A stretch of 64,000 nucleotides of DNA from Nitratireductor sp. XY-223 (GTDB taxonomy: Bacteria; Pseudomonadota; Alphaproteobacteria; Rhizobiales; Rhizobiaceae), in assembly GCF_004959855.1 (NCBI RefSeq), contig NZ_SPNT01000001.1, positions 992,001 to 1,056,000 of the forward strand, written 5' to 3'. The first letter of the stretch is position 1, and every line of letters begins with the position of its first letter. Shown here piece after piece: positions 1-10,427 of this stretch. The translations under genes and the position numbers were made by a program. The notes under the pieces are model-generated. The model saw nothing but the letters and a program-made list of their open reading frames with translations, did not search any database and had not been told where the DNA came from.

Positions 1-439
1 CCCCGTCCTCGGATGCTGAAATGCGGGCCAATACCCGGTCCCCCACGCCCGCTGCCGGTGCTCTGGCCTTGCCCCTTTTGTGGTTCGTTTGCCGGATCAG
101 GACCGCCGGCGCCACCGTGCCGTCATCCTGCCACTCCGCCGGCCGGCCGATCAGGGCGCCATCGTCGTCGCGGGAGGTGATGTCGAGCACGGTCACCGGG
201 GGCAGGGCGCCGGGCCGGATCAGCTGTTTGCGCCGCCGTGCCAGAAGGCCTTCGTCTTCGAGATCGCGTAAAATGCCCTTCAGCAGAACGCGGTCGTGGC
301 CGCGGACCGCGAATGCCTTGGCGATGTCGCGCTTGGAGGCGCGGGAAGGGTGCTCGGCGATAAAGCGTAGGATCGTCTCCCGGTCAGGCACGCCGCGCTC
401 AGGCCGGTTGCTTTTCCCGGGAGCCGTTCTTTTGGGCAA
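1..439 (-). CDS. rnr: Ribonuclease R, N-terminal part (cut by window edge)
   Basis: RNase R is a processive 3'-5' exoribonuclease that degrades structured RNA. Only the first ~146 codons lie in the window. They encode a basic N-terminus and a winged-helix-like segment (ETILRFIAEHPSRASKRDIA), then an acidic turn where the cold-shock domains would begin. The proposed start is a TTG at 439-437, three bases after the topA stop, in a frame open to the window edge. No ATG lies nearby upstream in this frame. The dprA-topA-rnr order is common in alphaproteobacteria and supports the call. Catalytic RNB residues are outside the window. Confidence 0.8.
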   Translation of the reverse strand, partial: MPKRTAPGKSNRPERGVPDRETILRFIAEHPSRASKRDIAKAFAVRGHDRVLLKGILRDLEDEGLLARRRKQLIRPGALPPVTVLDITSRDDDGALIGRPAEWQDDGTVAPAVLIRQTNHKRGKARAPAAGVGDRVLARISASEDG

Positions 440-441
440 GT

Positions 442-3069
442 CTACTCCTCGGCCTTGACCGTCTTGCTCTTGCGCGCGGCCGGCTTCTTTGCAGTCTTCT
501 TGCGCGTCGTCGACGCCTTTTTGCGGGTCGAACCGGATTTTTTGCCGCCGCCCTTGGCAGCCTTGGCGGCAATCAGTTCCAGTGCCTTTTCGACCGTGAT
601 CGATTGCGGATCGGCGTCCTTGGGCAGCGTCGCGTTGATCTTGCCCCAGTTGACGTAGGGACCGTAGCGTCCGTCGCGCACCGTGATGGGGCCGCCGTCC
701 GGATGGTCGCCCAGTTCCTTGAGGGCTGCCGGTTTTGCGCGGCGGCCGGGACCTTTCGCCTGCTTTTCAGCCAGCACGGTGACCGCGCGGTTGAGGCCGA
801 TGGAGAACACGTCTTCGATCGTCTCCAGATTGGCGTAGACACCGTCATGCAGCAGGAACGGTCCGTAGCGGCCGAGGCCGGCTGAGATCATCTTGCCGGA
901 TTCCGGATGGGTGCCGACGTCGCGGGGCAGGGAGAGCAGCGCCACCGCCTTTTCGTGGTCGATGTCCTCGGGCTTCCAGTTCTTCGGAAGGCTGGAACGC
1001 TTCGCGCCCTTGCCGTCGCCCCTTTGGACATAGGGCCCGAAACGGCCGGTTCGCAACGTGATCTGCTCGCCGGTCAGCGGATCCTTGCCGAGATCCTTGG
1101 GGTCGTTGGAGGCGGCCGCCTCGTCGGACGCCGCGTCCGCCGAGAGCTGCCGCGTGTAGCCGCAATCGGGATAGTTCGAACAGCCGACGAAGGCGCCGTA
1201 GCGGCTGAGTTTCAGCGACAGGTTTCCGGTACCGCATTTCGGACAGATCCTCGGGTCGGAGCCGTCCTCGCGGGCAGGGAACACCAGAGGCGCCAGTTCC
1301 TCGTTGAGCGCGTCGAGGACATTGCTGACGCGCAGTTCCTTGGTGCCCTCGATGTGGTGGAGAAATTCGCGCCAGAAATCGCGCAGAACGTCCTTCCACT
1401 GCAGTTCGCCGGCGGATATGCGGTCCAGCTTTTCCTCAAGATCGGCGGTGAAATCATATTCGACGTAGCGGTCGAAGAAGTTCTCCAGGAACGCCGTCAC
1501 CAGCCGTCCCTTCGCTTCCGGGATCAGCTTGCGGCTTTCGATCGCCACATATTCGCGGTCGCGCAAGGTCGCCAGGGTCGCCGCATAGGTGGAGGGCCGG
1601 CCGATACCGAGCTCTTCCATCTTCTTGATGAGCGACGCTTCCGAATAGCGCGGCGGCGGCTCGGTAAAGTGCTGCGTGGCGTTTATCTTCTCGCGCGCCA
1701 GCTCCTCGTTCGCGTTGATCGGCGGCAGCCGGCGGGCGTCGTCATTGTCGTCCGATGCCTCCGAATCTTCCTTCTGGTCGGTATAGGCGGCGATGAAGCC
1801 GTCGAACCGGATCACCGATCCGGTCGCCCTCAGGCCGGCGTGCTCGCCATTGTTGTCGGCCGAAATCTCAACGGCCGTGCGTTCGATTTCCGCCGGTGCC
1901 ATCTGGCTGGCGATCGCCCTTTTCCAGACCAATTCGTAGAGCCGGTACTGGTCGCCGTCGAGATACTGCTTCATCGATTCGGGCGTGCGGCTGAAATCGG
2001 TGGGCCGGATGGCCTCGTGCGCTTCCTGCGCGTTCTTCGCCTTGGTCGCGTAGTGGCGGGGCGCGTCGGGACGGTAGCGTTCGCCGAAATGGGACGCAAT
2101 GACAACGCGGGCGCCGTCGATGGCCTCGGACGCCATCTGCACGCCGTCGGTCCGCATATAGGTGATCAGGCCAACGGTCTCGCCGCCGATATCGAGGCCC
2201 TCATAAAGGCGCTGAGCGACCTGCATCGTCCGCGATGCATTAAAGCTGAGCTTGGAGGACGCGGCCTGCTGGAGCGTCGAGGTGGTGAAGGGCGGGGCCG
2301 GGTTGCGCCGTGTCGGCTTCGCCTCGACGCTGACGACGGAAAACTGCGCGCCCTCGAGCATTGACTTGAGCGATTCGGCCTGTTCGGCGTTGCCGATCGA
2401 CATTTTCTGCAGCCGCTTGCCGTCGGCACTGACAAGGCGTGCCTCGAAACCGTCACCGCGCGGCGTCTGCAGGTGGGCGACCAACTGCCAGTATTCCTCG
2501 GACACGAAGCGCTCGATTTCGCTTTCGCGGTCGCAGACCAGACGCAGGGCCACGGACTGTACGCGGCCAGCTGATCGCGCACCGGGCAGCTTGCGCCACA
2601 GAACCGGCGACAGGTTGAAGCCGACGAGGTAGTCAAGCGCCCGGCGCGCGAGATAGGCGTCGACGAGCGATGCGTCGATGTCGCGCGGATGGGCCATAGC
2701 GTCGAGAACGGCCTGCTTGGTGATCGCGTTGAAGACGACGCGCTTGACCGGCTTGTCGTCGAGCACGCCGCGCTTCTTGCGCAGGACTTCGAGCACGTGC
2801 CACGAAATCGCCTCGCCCTCGCGGTCTGGGTCCGTCGCCAGAATCAGACCGTCGGAAGACTTTACGGCGTCGGAGATTTCCTTGAGCCGCTTGTTGGATG
2901 CGGAGTCGACCTGCCAGGTCATGTCAAAGTCTTCGTCCGGGTTGACCGACCCGTCCTTGGCCGGCAAATCGCGGACGTGACCGAACGACGCCAGGACCTT
3001 GTAACCCGGGCCGAGATACTTGTTTATGGTCTTGGCCTTGGCGGGTGACTCAACGACAACTACGTTCAT
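442..3069 (-). CDS. topA: DNA topoisomerase I (type IA)
   Basis: Relaxes negatively supercoiled DNA through a transient 5'-phosphotyrosine link. The 875-residue protein begins with a TOPRIM domain (VVVVESPAKAK; ATDPDREGEA with D80 and D82). The active-site tyrosine is Y304 in GLITYMRTDG. A four-cysteine zinc ribbon (CPKCGTG..GCSNYPDC) follows around residue 640, then repeated topoisomerase C-terminal modules of the RYGPYV/RFGPYV type. The tail is Lys/Ala-rich, as in other alphaproteobacterial TopA. It lies between dprA upstream and rnr three bases downstream, so topA and rnr are probably co-transcribed. All expected motifs are intact. Confidence 0.97.
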   Translation of the reverse strand: MNVVVVESPAKAKTINKYLGPGYKVLASFGHVRDLPAKDGSVNPDEDFDMTWQVDSASNKRLKEISDAVKSSDGLILATDPDREGEAISWHVLEVLRKKRGVLDDKPVKRVVFNAITKQAVLDAMAHPRDIDASLVDAYLARRALDYLVGFNLSPVLWRKLPGARSAGRVQSVALRLVCDRESEIERFVSEEYWQLVAHLQTPRGDGFEARLVSADGKRLQKMSIGNAEQAESLKSMLEGAQFSVVSVEAKPTRRNPAPPFTTSTLQQAASSKLSFNASRTMQVAQRLYEGLDIGGETVGLITYMRTDGVQMASEAIDGARVVIASHFGERYRPDAPRHYATKAKNAQEAHEAIRPTDFSRTPESMKQYLDGDQYRLYELVWKRAIASQMAPAEIERTAVEISADNNGEHAGLRATGSVIRFDGFIAAYTDQKEDSEASDDNDDARRLPPINANEELAREKINATQHFTEPPPRYSEASLIKKMEELGIGRPSTYAATLATLRDREYVAIESRKLIPEAKGRLVTAFLENFFDRYVEYDFTADLEEKLDRISAGELQWKDVLRDFWREFLHHIEGTKELRVSNVLDALNEELAPLVFPAREDGSDPRICPKCGTGNLSLKLSRYGAFVGCSNYPDCGYTRQLSADAASDEAAASNDPKDLGKDPLTGEQITLRTGRFGPYVQRGDGKGAKRSSLPKNWKPEDIDHEKAVALLSLPRDVGTHPESGKMISAGLGRYGPFLLHDGVYANLETIEDVFSIGLNRAVTVLAEKQAKGPGRRAKPAALKELGDHPDGGPITVRDGRYGPYVNWGKINATLPKDADPQSITVEKALELIAAKAAKGGGKKSGSTRKKASTTRKKTAKKPAARKSKTVKAEE

Positions 3070-3325
3070 ATATCAACTCTGATGTGGTGCCCGAGGGGCA
3101 AATTCCGCTGCGTGATTTCCAATTGAATCGGCAATTCATCGCTCCGAAATGAACACCGAATTGCCGCGGGTCAAGGGCTGACGTCGGAATTTTTGCCCTG
3201 ATAACCCGTTTGCAACACTTTGCACGCCATAGGGGTAAGCCCTTGCCGGCAAAGGGTTTGAGCAGCATTCCTAATGCATGATCGCGTCAATTGAAACCGG
3301 CTTGCCGCAATTCCGCGCGACAGGA

Positions 3326-4483
3326 TTAATGCGCGGAACCGGGCAGGAGCGAAACCAGACCGCCCGGATGCCGGGCGAGTCTGCCCGCAAGATCGAGCTC
3401 GAGCAGAACGACATAAATTCCGGCCGGAGGAAGACCGGTGTGACGTACGATGTCATCGATCGCGACCGGCGCCGGGCCAAGTGCTTCGGTCACCCGCGAG
3501 CGATCCTCGGTCGTCGGCCCGTCCTGCGCCACCGTGGCAATCTGTTCCTCCTCGAGAGCAAACCGCTCGCTGCCGGAACGCGGCATATTTCCGTCCATCG
3601 GCGCCAGGGCGGCAAGAACGTCTTCGGCGTCGGTGGTGAGGATGGCGCCGTCCTTGATCAGGTCGTTGGTGCCCCTGGCGCGCGGATCGAGCGGCGAACC
3701 GGGCACGGCGAAAACAAGCCTGCCCATTTCCCCGGCCAGGCGCGCGGAGATAAGCGATCCCGATTTCTTTGCCGCCTCAACGACGACGAGACCCAGCGCC
3801 AGGCCCGCGATGATGCGGTTACGGCGCGGAAAATCGCGGGCGCGGGGCTCCCAGCCAAGCGGCATTTCGCTGACTGCAGCGCCTTTGCCGTTGGTGCAGA
3901 TCTCATCCAGCAGGGGGACGTTCTGCGGCGGGTAGGGCCGGTCGAGGCCGCCCGCCATGACGGCGATGGTGCCCGTCTCCAATGCCGCCTCGTGGGCGGC
4001 GGCGTCGATGCCGCGGGCAAGGCCCGAGACAATCCCGTAACCCGACCGGCCGATATCGGCAGAGAGCGTTCGGGCGATGCGCCCGCCGACCGCCGATGCA
4101 TTGCGGGAGCCGACGATGGCGACGCACGACCGTGCCAGCGCCTTGTCGGAGCCTCTAACGGCCAGGACCGGCGGTGCGCCGTCGCTGGCGCGCAACGCCG
4201 CCGGATATTGCGGCTCGCAAAGGCAAATGAAACGGTAACCCAACTCGTCGGCGGCTTCCATCTCGCGCGTCGCCGCTTCGGCGGAGCAGACGCGCAGCGT
4301 CCTGTTCGAGCCGCCTCGGCGCGACAGGTCTGGAAGCTGTTCGAGCGCCCTGCCTGCCGTTCCAAACCGGCCAAGCAGTCGCCTGAACGTCACCGGTCCG
4401 ACATTCTCGCTGCGGGTGAGGCGCAACCAGGCCAGGCGCTCCTCGTCGGTGAGTGGCTGAATTCCGGGATCGCCGGCCGCCAT
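3326..4483 (-). CDS. dprA: DNA-processing protein DprA
   Basis: DprA binds incoming single-stranded DNA and loads RecA during transformation. The 385-residue protein has a SAM-like N-terminal region (about 10-75). A Rossmann-fold core follows (VAIVGSRNAS near 121-130, then GLARGID and the RNRIIAGL signature). A winged-helix C-terminus (about 325-380) is present. The ATG at 4483-4481 overlaps the plsY stop as TGATG, which fixes the start and implies translational coupling. A 256-base gap separates it from topA; nothing recognisable was seen there. Its presence does not prove natural competence. Confidence 0.95.
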   Translation of the reverse strand: MAAGDPGIQPLTDEERLAWLRLTRSENVGPVTFRRLLGRFGTAGRALEQLPDLSRRGGSNRTLRVCSAEAATREMEAADELGYRFICLCEPQYPAALRASDGAPPVLAVRGSDKALARSCVAIVGSRNASAVGGRIARTLSADIGRSGYGIVSGLARGIDAAAHEAALETGTIAVMAGGLDRPYPPQNVPLLDEICTNGKGAAVSEMPLGWEPRARDFPRRNRIIAGLALGLVVVEAAKKSGSLISARLAGEMGRLVFAVPGSPLDPRARGTNDLIKDGAILTTDAEDVLAALAPMDGNMPRSGSERFALEEEQIATVAQDGPTTEDRSRVTEALGPAPVAIDDIVRHTGLPPAGIYVVLLELDLAGRLARHPGGLVSLLPGSAH

Positions 4484-5097
4484 CAGCCCTTTTCCCCGAT
4501 CCGGCTTTCCTCGCCGGACAGAAGACGGGCGATGTTCGCCCGGTGCTTGATGAAGGTCATGGCGCTCATGACGGTGAAGAGCTCGGCGACCTGGATATGG
4601 CCAAGCAGGAACAGGGCGACAGGCACGACGATCGCGGATATCAGGGCGGCCAGCGACGAGTAGCGCGTGATCGCCGCGGTTGCCAGCCAGATGACGGCAA
4701 AAATGACGACGCCGATCGGCACGAGCCCGAGCAGCACGCCGACATAGGTGGCGATACCCTTGCCGCCGCGGAATTTCAGCCAAACGGGAAACAGATGTCC
4801 CATGAAAGCGCCGAATCCGGCGATGACGGCCGTGTCCGGTCCCCAGATGCTGGCGACCAGAACGGCGGCCGTGCCCTTGAGTGCGTCGAGAATCAGTGTC
4901 GCGGCCGCAAGCGCCTTGTTTCCCGTGCGCAGCACATTGGTCGCGCCGATGTTTCCCGAACCGATCTTGCGCACGTCCCCGAGGCCGGCCATGCGGGTCA
5001 GGATCAGTCCGAACGGGATCGATCCGAGCAGGTAGCCGAAGACCAGTGCCGCGGCGAAATAGGGCAGGCTGAGTTGCCAATTGATCGGATCCGGCAT
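4483..5097 (-). CDS. plsY: Glycerol-3-phosphate acyltransferase PlsY
   Basis: PlsY is an integral-membrane enzyme that transfers an acyl group from acyl-phosphate to glycerol-3-phosphate, the first step of phospholipid synthesis. The three family motifs are visible: [18 protein letters not shown], and [15 protein letters not shown]. Five or so hydrophobic segments fill the 204 residues. The ATG at 5097 has GGGAAGAG at good spacing. An in-frame TTG nine codons upstream would give 213 residues but looks weaker. It is coupled to dprA by a one-base overlap. Confidence 0.95.
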   Translation of the reverse strand: MPDPINWQLSLPYFAAALVFGYLLGSIPFGLILTRMAGLGDVRKIGSGNIGATNVLRTGNKALAAATLILDALKGTAAVLVASIWGPDTAVIAGFGAFMGHLFPVWLKFRGGKGIATYVGVLLGLVPIGVVIFAVIWLATAAITRYSSLAALISAIVVPVALFLLGHIQVAELFTVMSAMTFIKHRANIARLLSGEESRIGEKG

Positions 5098-5211
5098 GGC
5101 GCTCTTCCCGTGAAACTCTGACAAGCGTGAGCTGCAATTCGAAATGCGGGCAACCTAGAGCAAGATCGGCCTCATTTAAAGCGCACGATACCGGCGATCC
5201 ACCGGCGATGC

Positions 5212-6489
5212 CTACGGATCGCCGAAGACAAAGCTGCCGGCGACCATCGTCGCCGAAACGCGGCCCTGGAACCGCGCATCCTCGAATGGCGTGTTCTTCG
5301 ACCGGGAGCGCAGATCGTCCTTGGAGACGACCCAGGGCTCGTCCGGATCGACAATGGCAAGGTCTGCCCGGCAGCCCGCTTTCAGCGAGCCCGCCTCAAG
5401 ACCGAATATGTTTGCCGGACGCGTCGACATCGCGTCGATGAGCCGCATGAGGGGAACGTCACCGTTGTGATGAAGGCGCAGCGCTGCCGCCAACAGGGTT
5501 TCCAGGCCGATGGCGCCGTCGGCGGCGTCGTCGAAGGGAAGGCGCTTGGTGTCCACGTCCTGTGGGTCGTGGGACGACACGATAATGTCGATATCGCCAC
5601 TGGCGAGCGCCGCGACCATGGCCTGGCGGTCGTCCTCGCTGCGCAGCGGCGGTGACAGGCGGAAAAACGTGCGGTACTCGCCGATATCGTTTTCATTCAG
5701 CGACAGATGATTGATCGAAACGCCGCAGGTCACGTCGGCACCGCGGGCGCGGGCGGTGCGGATCGCCTCGACCGAATCGGAGGTCGAGATCTTGGCGGCG
5801 TGGTAGCGCGCGCCGGTCAGCCGGGCGAGCCGCAGGTCGCGTTCCAGGGGTATGATCTCCGCCTCGCGTGGTATGCCCTCAAGGCCGAGCCAGCTTGCAA
5901 ACAGGCCTTCGTTCATCACGCCCTGCGCGGCGAGGTAGGGATCCTGGGTCTCGCAGGCCAACACCAGTCCGAAATCGCGGGCATATGTCATGGCACGCCG
6001 CAAGACCAGCGTGTTGCCGACGGATGCCCGGCCGTCGGTCAGCATGACGGCGCCGGCATGGCGCAGAAGGCCGAACTCAGTCAGTTCCGTGCCCTTCAGC
6101 GCCTTGGTCATGGCCGCCGACGGATAGACATGCACGCAGGCCTGCTCGCGCGCCGTGCGCATGACGAACTCGACCAGCGCGACATCGTCGATCGGCGGCG
6201 CGGTGTCCGGCATCATGATCAGGGACGTAACGCCGCCCGCCGCCGCCGCCTGACTGACGGATGCGATCGTTTCGCGGTGCTCGGCGCCCGGTTCGCCGAC
6301 GAACACCCGCGCGTCGACAAGGCCGGGAATGATGATTTTTCCGCCGCAGTCGATCTGGCGCGCGCCCGCCGGGATGTCGACGTCGCCCAAGGCCGCGATA
6401 CGGTCGCCCTTGACCAGAACCGCGCCTTTCTCGTCCAAATCCTGCGAAGGATCGATGATACGGGCATTCTTCAATGCAATTGCGGTCAT
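5212..6489 (-). CDS. Dihydroorotase-like protein, probably non-catalytic (PyrC')
   Basis: The 425-residue protein has the amidohydrolase fold order of type I dihydroorotase ([54 protein letters not shown]). The metal-binding HxH is replaced by ARVF at residues 59-63, and the other histidine positions are also not conserved ([20 protein letters not shown]). In pseudomonads such degenerate PyrC' subunits scaffold aspartate transcarbamoylase rather than catalyse. The four-base ATGA overlap with pyrB fits a PyrB-PyrC' complex. A functional dihydroorotase should therefore be encoded elsewhere; that is inference. Confidence 0.88.
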   Translation of the reverse strand: MTAIALKNARIIDPSQDLDEKGAVLVKGDRIAALGDVDIPAGARQIDCGGKIIIPGLVDARVFVGEPGAEHRETIASVSQAAAAGGVTSLIMMPDTAPPIDDVALVEFVMRTAREQACVHVYPSAAMTKALKGTELTEFGLLRHAGAVMLTDGRASVGNTLVLRRAMTYARDFGLVLACETQDPYLAAQGVMNEGLFASWLGLEGIPREAEIIPLERDLRLARLTGARYHAAKISTSDSVEAIRTARARGADVTCGVSINHLSLNENDIGEYRTFFRLSPPLRSEDDRQAMVAALASGDIDIIVSSHDPQDVDTKRLPFDDAADGAIGLETLLAAALRLHHNGDVPLMRLIDAMSTRPANIFGLEAGSLKAGCRADLAIVDPDEPWVVSKDDLRSRSKNTPFEDARFQGRVSATMVAGSFVFGDP

Positions 6490-7424
6490 AGCGCCGGCCC
6501 TCCGTTCCCGGAGAGCAACAGGGCCTCCATGACGGCCATGCGGACCGCGACGCCCATCTCGACCTGTGCCTCGATGACACTTTGCGGGCCGTCGGCGATT
6601 TCCGAGGCGATCTCGACGCCCCGGTTCATCGGGCCCGGATGCATGACCAGCGCATCTGGCTTCGCGAGCGCGAGTTTGCTGGCGTCGAGGCCGAAAAACC
6701 GGAAATATTCGCGCACGGACGGCACAAAGGAGCCGGACATGCGTTCGCGCTGCAGGCGCAGCATCATGACGACATCGGCGTCGCGCAGGCCGTCCTCCAT
6801 GTTGTGGAAGACCTCGACACCCATCCGCTCGATGCCGGAAGGCAGCAGTGTCGAGGGCGCTATGACACGCAGCCGTGCACCGAGGGCGCCGAGCAGGATC
6901 ATGTTCGAGCGCGCGACCCGGCTGTGCAGGATGTCGCCGCAAATGGCGACGGTGAGCCCCGCGATGGATCCCTTTTCCCGTCTGATGGTCAGCGCGTCGA
7001 GAAGTGCCTGTGTCGGATGCTCGTGTGCGCCGTCGCCTGCGTTGACCACGGAGCAGTCAACCTTCTGGGCAAGCAGCGCGGTCGCGCCGGCCGAGGAGTG
7101 CCGCACGACAAGGATGTCGGGGTGCATGGCGTTCAGTGTCATCGCCGTGTCGATGAGGGTTTCGCCTTTCTTGACCGACGAGTTGCCGACCGACATGTTC
7201 ATGACATCGGCTCCGAGGCGCTTGCCGGCGAGTTCGAAGGAGGCCTGGGTGCGGGTCGATGCCTCGAAAAACAGGTTGATCTGGGTGAGGCCGCGCAGCG
7301 TCGAGGTTTTTTTCTCGCGCTGCCTGCTGAGCTTGACAGCTTCGTCCGCCTTGTCGAGAAGAAACGAGATATCCAGTTCCGAAAGCCCGTTTATGCCAAG
7401 CAGGTGGCGATGGGGAAAAACCAT
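6486..7424 (-). CDS. pyrB: Aspartate carbamoyltransferase catalytic subunit
   Basis: Condenses carbamoyl phosphate and aspartate in pyrimidine synthesis. The 312-residue chain carries the carbamoyl-phosphate motif [15 protein letters not shown] and the HPTQALLD segment. Further on it has [11 protein letters not shown] and the late [12 protein letters not shown] motif. The start at [10 protein letters not shown] was chosen because the residues just upstream do not look conserved. A longer 337-residue reading is open. It forms an ATGA overlap with the dihydroorotase-like gene. The next gene upstream is divergent, so the 193-base gap holds promoters for both. Confidence 0.96.
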   Translation of the reverse strand: MVFPHRHLLGINGLSELDISFLLDKADEAVKLSRQREKKTSTLRGLTQINLFFEASTRTQASFELAGKRLGADVMNMSVGNSSVKKGETLIDTAMTLNAMHPDILVVRHSSAGATALLAQKVDCSVVNAGDGAHEHPTQALLDALTIRREKGSIAGLTVAICGDILHSRVARSNMILLGALGARLRVIAPSTLLPSGIERMGVEVFHNMEDGLRDADVVMMLRLQRERMSGSFVPSVREYFRFFGLDASKLALAKPDALVMHPGPMNRGVEIASEIADGPQSVIEAQVEMGVAVRMAVMEALLLSGNGGPAL

Positions 7425-7617
7425 GGATAGTACTCGCAAATTTTGCTGTTTGGCGCTTCTATAGGCGTCATAGTCGAAATGGGCAAGAAAACGACACACC
7501 GGGTGTGGATGATCCCCATCCTATTACCAGTCCGCATTGCGGGATGCGTTCGGGCCGAATCAAACGACCGCCTTGCCGCAAAGAACCGGGGGAAGCCCCA
7601 GCAGGAACATGACACAT

Positions 7618-9270
7618 ATGTCCAAGCCGACCGTGAACCGCGCGACGCACGAGGTTCTCAACCAGCCGATGCCGTATTCGGGCATCAACGCCTACCAGTC
7701 CGATCCGATGCTTTACGAGGTTGCGAGTCAGATGCCGAAGAAGGTGCGCGACGAGTTTTCGGCGCTCGGGCGCTTCGTCACTTCGCCCGAGGCCCAGGAC
7801 CTGGCGCGCATCGCAAATGAATCGACACCGCAGCTCCGCACCTTCGACGCGGCCGGACACCGTATCGACCAGGTGGATTTCCATCCCGCCTATCATGCGC
7901 TGATGCGGCGATCCTGCGGCAACGGCCTCCATTGTTCGATCTGGGAGGGCCGGCCGGAGGAAAAGGGCATCGCGCAGCAGGTACGGGCCATCAAGTTCTT
8001 CATGACCGCGGGTCTCGAGAGCGGCCATCTGTGCCCGATCACGATGACCAACGCCTCGCTGGCGTCCATTCGGGTCAACCCTGCCGTCTACCAGATCTGG
8101 GCGCCGAAGGTGCTGACGCGCAATTACGATTCCTCGCAGCGGCCCGTTGCCTCGAAGAATGCCGTGACGATCGGTATGGGCATGACGGAAAAACAGGGCG
8201 GCACGGATGTGCGCGCCAATACCAGCCGGGCCGAAAAGGCGGGTGAGGGGGTCTACCGGCTGACCGGGCACAAGTGGTTCATGTCTGCACCGATGAGCGA
8301 TGCGTTCCTGATGCTCGCGCAGATGCCCGAGGGACTCGGCTGCTTCCTGGTGCCGCGATACCTGGAGGACGGCAAGGCGAACGGCCTGCAGTTCCAAAGG
8401 CTCAAGGACAAGCTTGGCAACCGCTCGAACGCGTCGAGCGAAGTGGAGTTCGCCAATTCCTACGGTTACCTGCTCGGCGAGCCGGGAAAGGGCGTGCGCA
8501 CGATCCTGGAGATGGTGACGCTGACTCGCCTTGACTGCGCGCTGGCGTCGGCCGGCATCATGCGCGCCTCGCTGGCCGAGGCCGTGCATTTCTGCAGGCA
8601 GCGCAAGGTGTTCGGCAAGGCATTGACGGATCAGCCGCTGATGGCCCGGGTGCAGGCGGACATGGCGCTCGATGTCGCTGCCGCGACGGCGCTCGTCCTG
8701 CGGCTGGCGCGTGCCTTCGACAATTCCGGCAATGACGAACAGGAGGCGTCCTATGCGCGGGTCATGACGCCGGTGATCAAATACTGGATCTGCAAGATGG
8801 CGCCGGCGCTCATCTACGAGGCCATGGAGAGCATGGGCGGCGCGGGCTATGTCGAGGAGCGCGCGCTGGCGCGCCACTATCGCGAGGCGCCGGTCAATGC
8901 CATCTGGGAGGGGTCGGGCAACGTCATGGCGCTCGACCTGTTGCGGACGCTCAGCGCCGACCCGCGCCAGCTCGAGGCCGTGGTTACGACGATAGCGGCC
9001 GATCTCGGACCGTTCTCGAAGCGCACCGTCGATGTCCTGACAGCGGCCACCGCGCTGTGCCAGCGCGATGAGAGTGCCGCGCGACTGCTCGCGGAGCAGC
9101 TTGCCTATTCTGCGGCTGCGGCCGAACTCTACAGAATGGGTGCCGGACGGATCGCGGATGCCTTCGCGGAATCGCGTCTCGCCGGCGCTTGGCGAACGAC
9201 CTACGGCATGCTGGACATGCGTTTCGATGCCGGACAGATCGTTTCCCTGCTTTATCCGGAAGCGAAATAG
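7618..9270 (+). CDS. AidB-like acyl-CoA dehydrogenase
   Basis: A 550-residue flavoprotein of the AidB branch of acyl-CoA dehydrogenases. The N-terminus contains the AidB-type HEVLNQPMPYSGINAY segment. The middle holds the FAD-binding core (MGMTEKQGGTDVRANTS; GHKWFMSAP). A later ESMGGAGYVEE segment and REAPVNAIWEGSGNVMALD match the family. E. coli AidB is induced by alkylation stress and binds DNA; whether this protein protects DNA or oxidises acyl-CoA cannot be told from sequence. The ATG at 7618 follows CAGGAACATGACACAT. Its 3' end overlaps the convergent AEC transporter gene by 19 bases. Confidence 0.9.
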   Translation: MSKPTVNRATHEVLNQPMPYSGINAYQSDPMLYEVASQMPKKVRDEFSALGRFVTSPEAQDLARIANESTPQLRTFDAAGHRIDQVDFHPAYHALMRRSCGNGLHCSIWEGRPEEKGIAQQVRAIKFFMTAGLESGHLCPITMTNASLASIRVNPAVYQIWAPKVLTRNYDSSQRPVASKNAVTIGMGMTEKQGGTDVRANTSRAEKAGEGVYRLTGHKWFMSAPMSDAFLMLAQMPEGLGCFLVPRYLEDGKANGLQFQRLKDKLGNRSNASSEVEFANSYGYLLGEPGKGVRTILEMVTLTRLDCALASAGIMRASLAEAVHFCRQRKVFGKALTDQPLMARVQADMALDVAAATALVLRLARAFDNSGNDEQEASYARVMTPVIKYWICKMAPALIYEAMESMGGAGYVEERALARHYREAPVNAIWEGSGNVMALDLLRTLSADPRQLEAVVTTIAADLGPFSKRTVDVLTAATALCQRDESAARLLAEQLAYSAAAAELYRMGAGRIADAFAESRLAGAWRTTYGMLDMRFDAGQIVSLLYPEAK

Positions 9271-10187
9271 CGGGCGGCGTAGATGACCAGCGGTATCGTG
9301 AAGAAGGCTGCCGCGGTCTGAAGGGTCGCGACGGTCGCGTAGAGCGTCGCGTCGCCGCCCATCTGCCGGGCGAGGAGGTAGCCGTTCATGGCCGTTGGAA
9401 CGCTGCCGCAGATCGCCAGGATCACCAGTTCGTCGCCGCGTGCTCCGGCGAGCCAGCAGATGACGGTGAGCGCCAGCGGGTACAGAATCAGCTTGAGGAA
9501 GACCGGCAGGATGGCCAGCGGTTTCGGCCTGACGGTGTCGCGGATGCGCAGGCCCGCGCCGACCATCAGAAGCCCCATTCCCAGTGCGGCGCTGGCGACC
9601 AGATCGACCGTCTGCTCGATGGGCGCATAGATCGGAAACGAGAAGTAGTTGAACACAAGTCCGAGGGCGCTGGAGATGATGAGCGGGTTGGTCAACAGCC
9701 GCCACCCAAGCTGTTTCAAATCGCGGTTGGGGCTGGCAAACCAGGCCAACATCAGGACATTGCCCAGATTGATCGGGATGATGATGAGCGCCATCACCAG
9801 CGCCGTCAGCGCCAGGCCCGTTTCGCCAAAGAGCTTGTTGGCGATGGCCAGGGCAACAAAGCCATTCCACCGCGTCGCGGTTTGAAAGACCGTCGAATAG
9901 GCGGCGCCCGATACGCCGCTCCTGTTCATGATCGGCCAAAGCGCCAGCATAAGCGCGAACATGATCGCCAGCGTGACGAAGGTGCCGATGCTGACCTCGG
10001 TCAGTTCCAGGCCGCTGAAGTCGGCGCGGTAGAGCGTTAGAAACAGCAGTGCCGGAAAAAGAACGTAGAAGCCGACTTCCTCGAGCCCGTGCCAGACATT
10101 GCGGTCGACAATCGGCAGCCGCTTCAGGATCACACCCAGAAGGACAATCAGGAATATGGGCAGAATACTCTCAAATATCGGTAACAT
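9252..10187 (-). CDS. AEC-family transporter (auxin efflux carrier type)
   Basis: A 311-residue inner-membrane protein with about ten hydrophobic segments, starting MLPIFESILPIFLIVLLGV. The order and spacing match the AEC family (Pfam Mem_trans), which exports or imports small carboxylates such as malonate in bacteria. The central NPLIISSALGLV and the later IGSVPTAMNGYLLARQMG-like segments are typical. The substrate cannot be assigned. It is convergent with the AidB-like gene, with overlapping 3' ends, and is probably monocistronic. Confidence 0.88.
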   Translation of the reverse strand: MLPIFESILPIFLIVLLGVILKRLPIVDRNVWHGLEEVGFYVLFPALLFLTLYRADFSGLELTEVSIGTFVTLAIMFALMLALWPIMNRSGVSGAAYSTVFQTATRWNGFVALAIANKLFGETGLALTALVMALIIIPINLGNVLMLAWFASPNRDLKQLGWRLLTNPLIISSALGLVFNYFSFPIYAPIEQTVDLVASAALGMGLLMVGAGLRIRDTVRPKPLAILPVFLKLILYPLALTVICWLAGARGDELVILAICGSVPTAMNGYLLARQMGGDATLYATVATLQTAAAFFTIPLVIYAARYFASG

Positions 10188-10281
10188 CGGGAAAATCGCG
10201 GCCGGAAGGGGTGCCTTCTCTTAGCGCCGGTGCGCCGCGTGCACAAGCGCCGGCCGTTTTCGGGGCCTGTGAATATTAACC

Positions 10282-10297
10282 TTAACAAATGGTTTAC
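10282..10297 (+). promoter_or_regulatory. Possible CtrA-type site
   Basis: TTAA, seven bases, then TTTAC, one mismatch from the alphaproteobacterial CtrA consensus TTAA-N7-TTAAC. It lies 130 bases before the DUF6105-type gene in a locally AT-rich stretch. A single short match in an AT-rich gap can occur by chance. Confidence 0.25.
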
Positions 10298-10427
10298 GTT
10301 GCGCCGGGATACAAAAGGCTCCAAATTTTATTAACCGCGTGTGCCCTGATAGGCGCCCGCGGCGGCTTCAGAGAATAAGCAATGCCGCCCTGCCATGTAC
10401 GGGGCTTTTCGCAAGGGGGCAGGCCGC

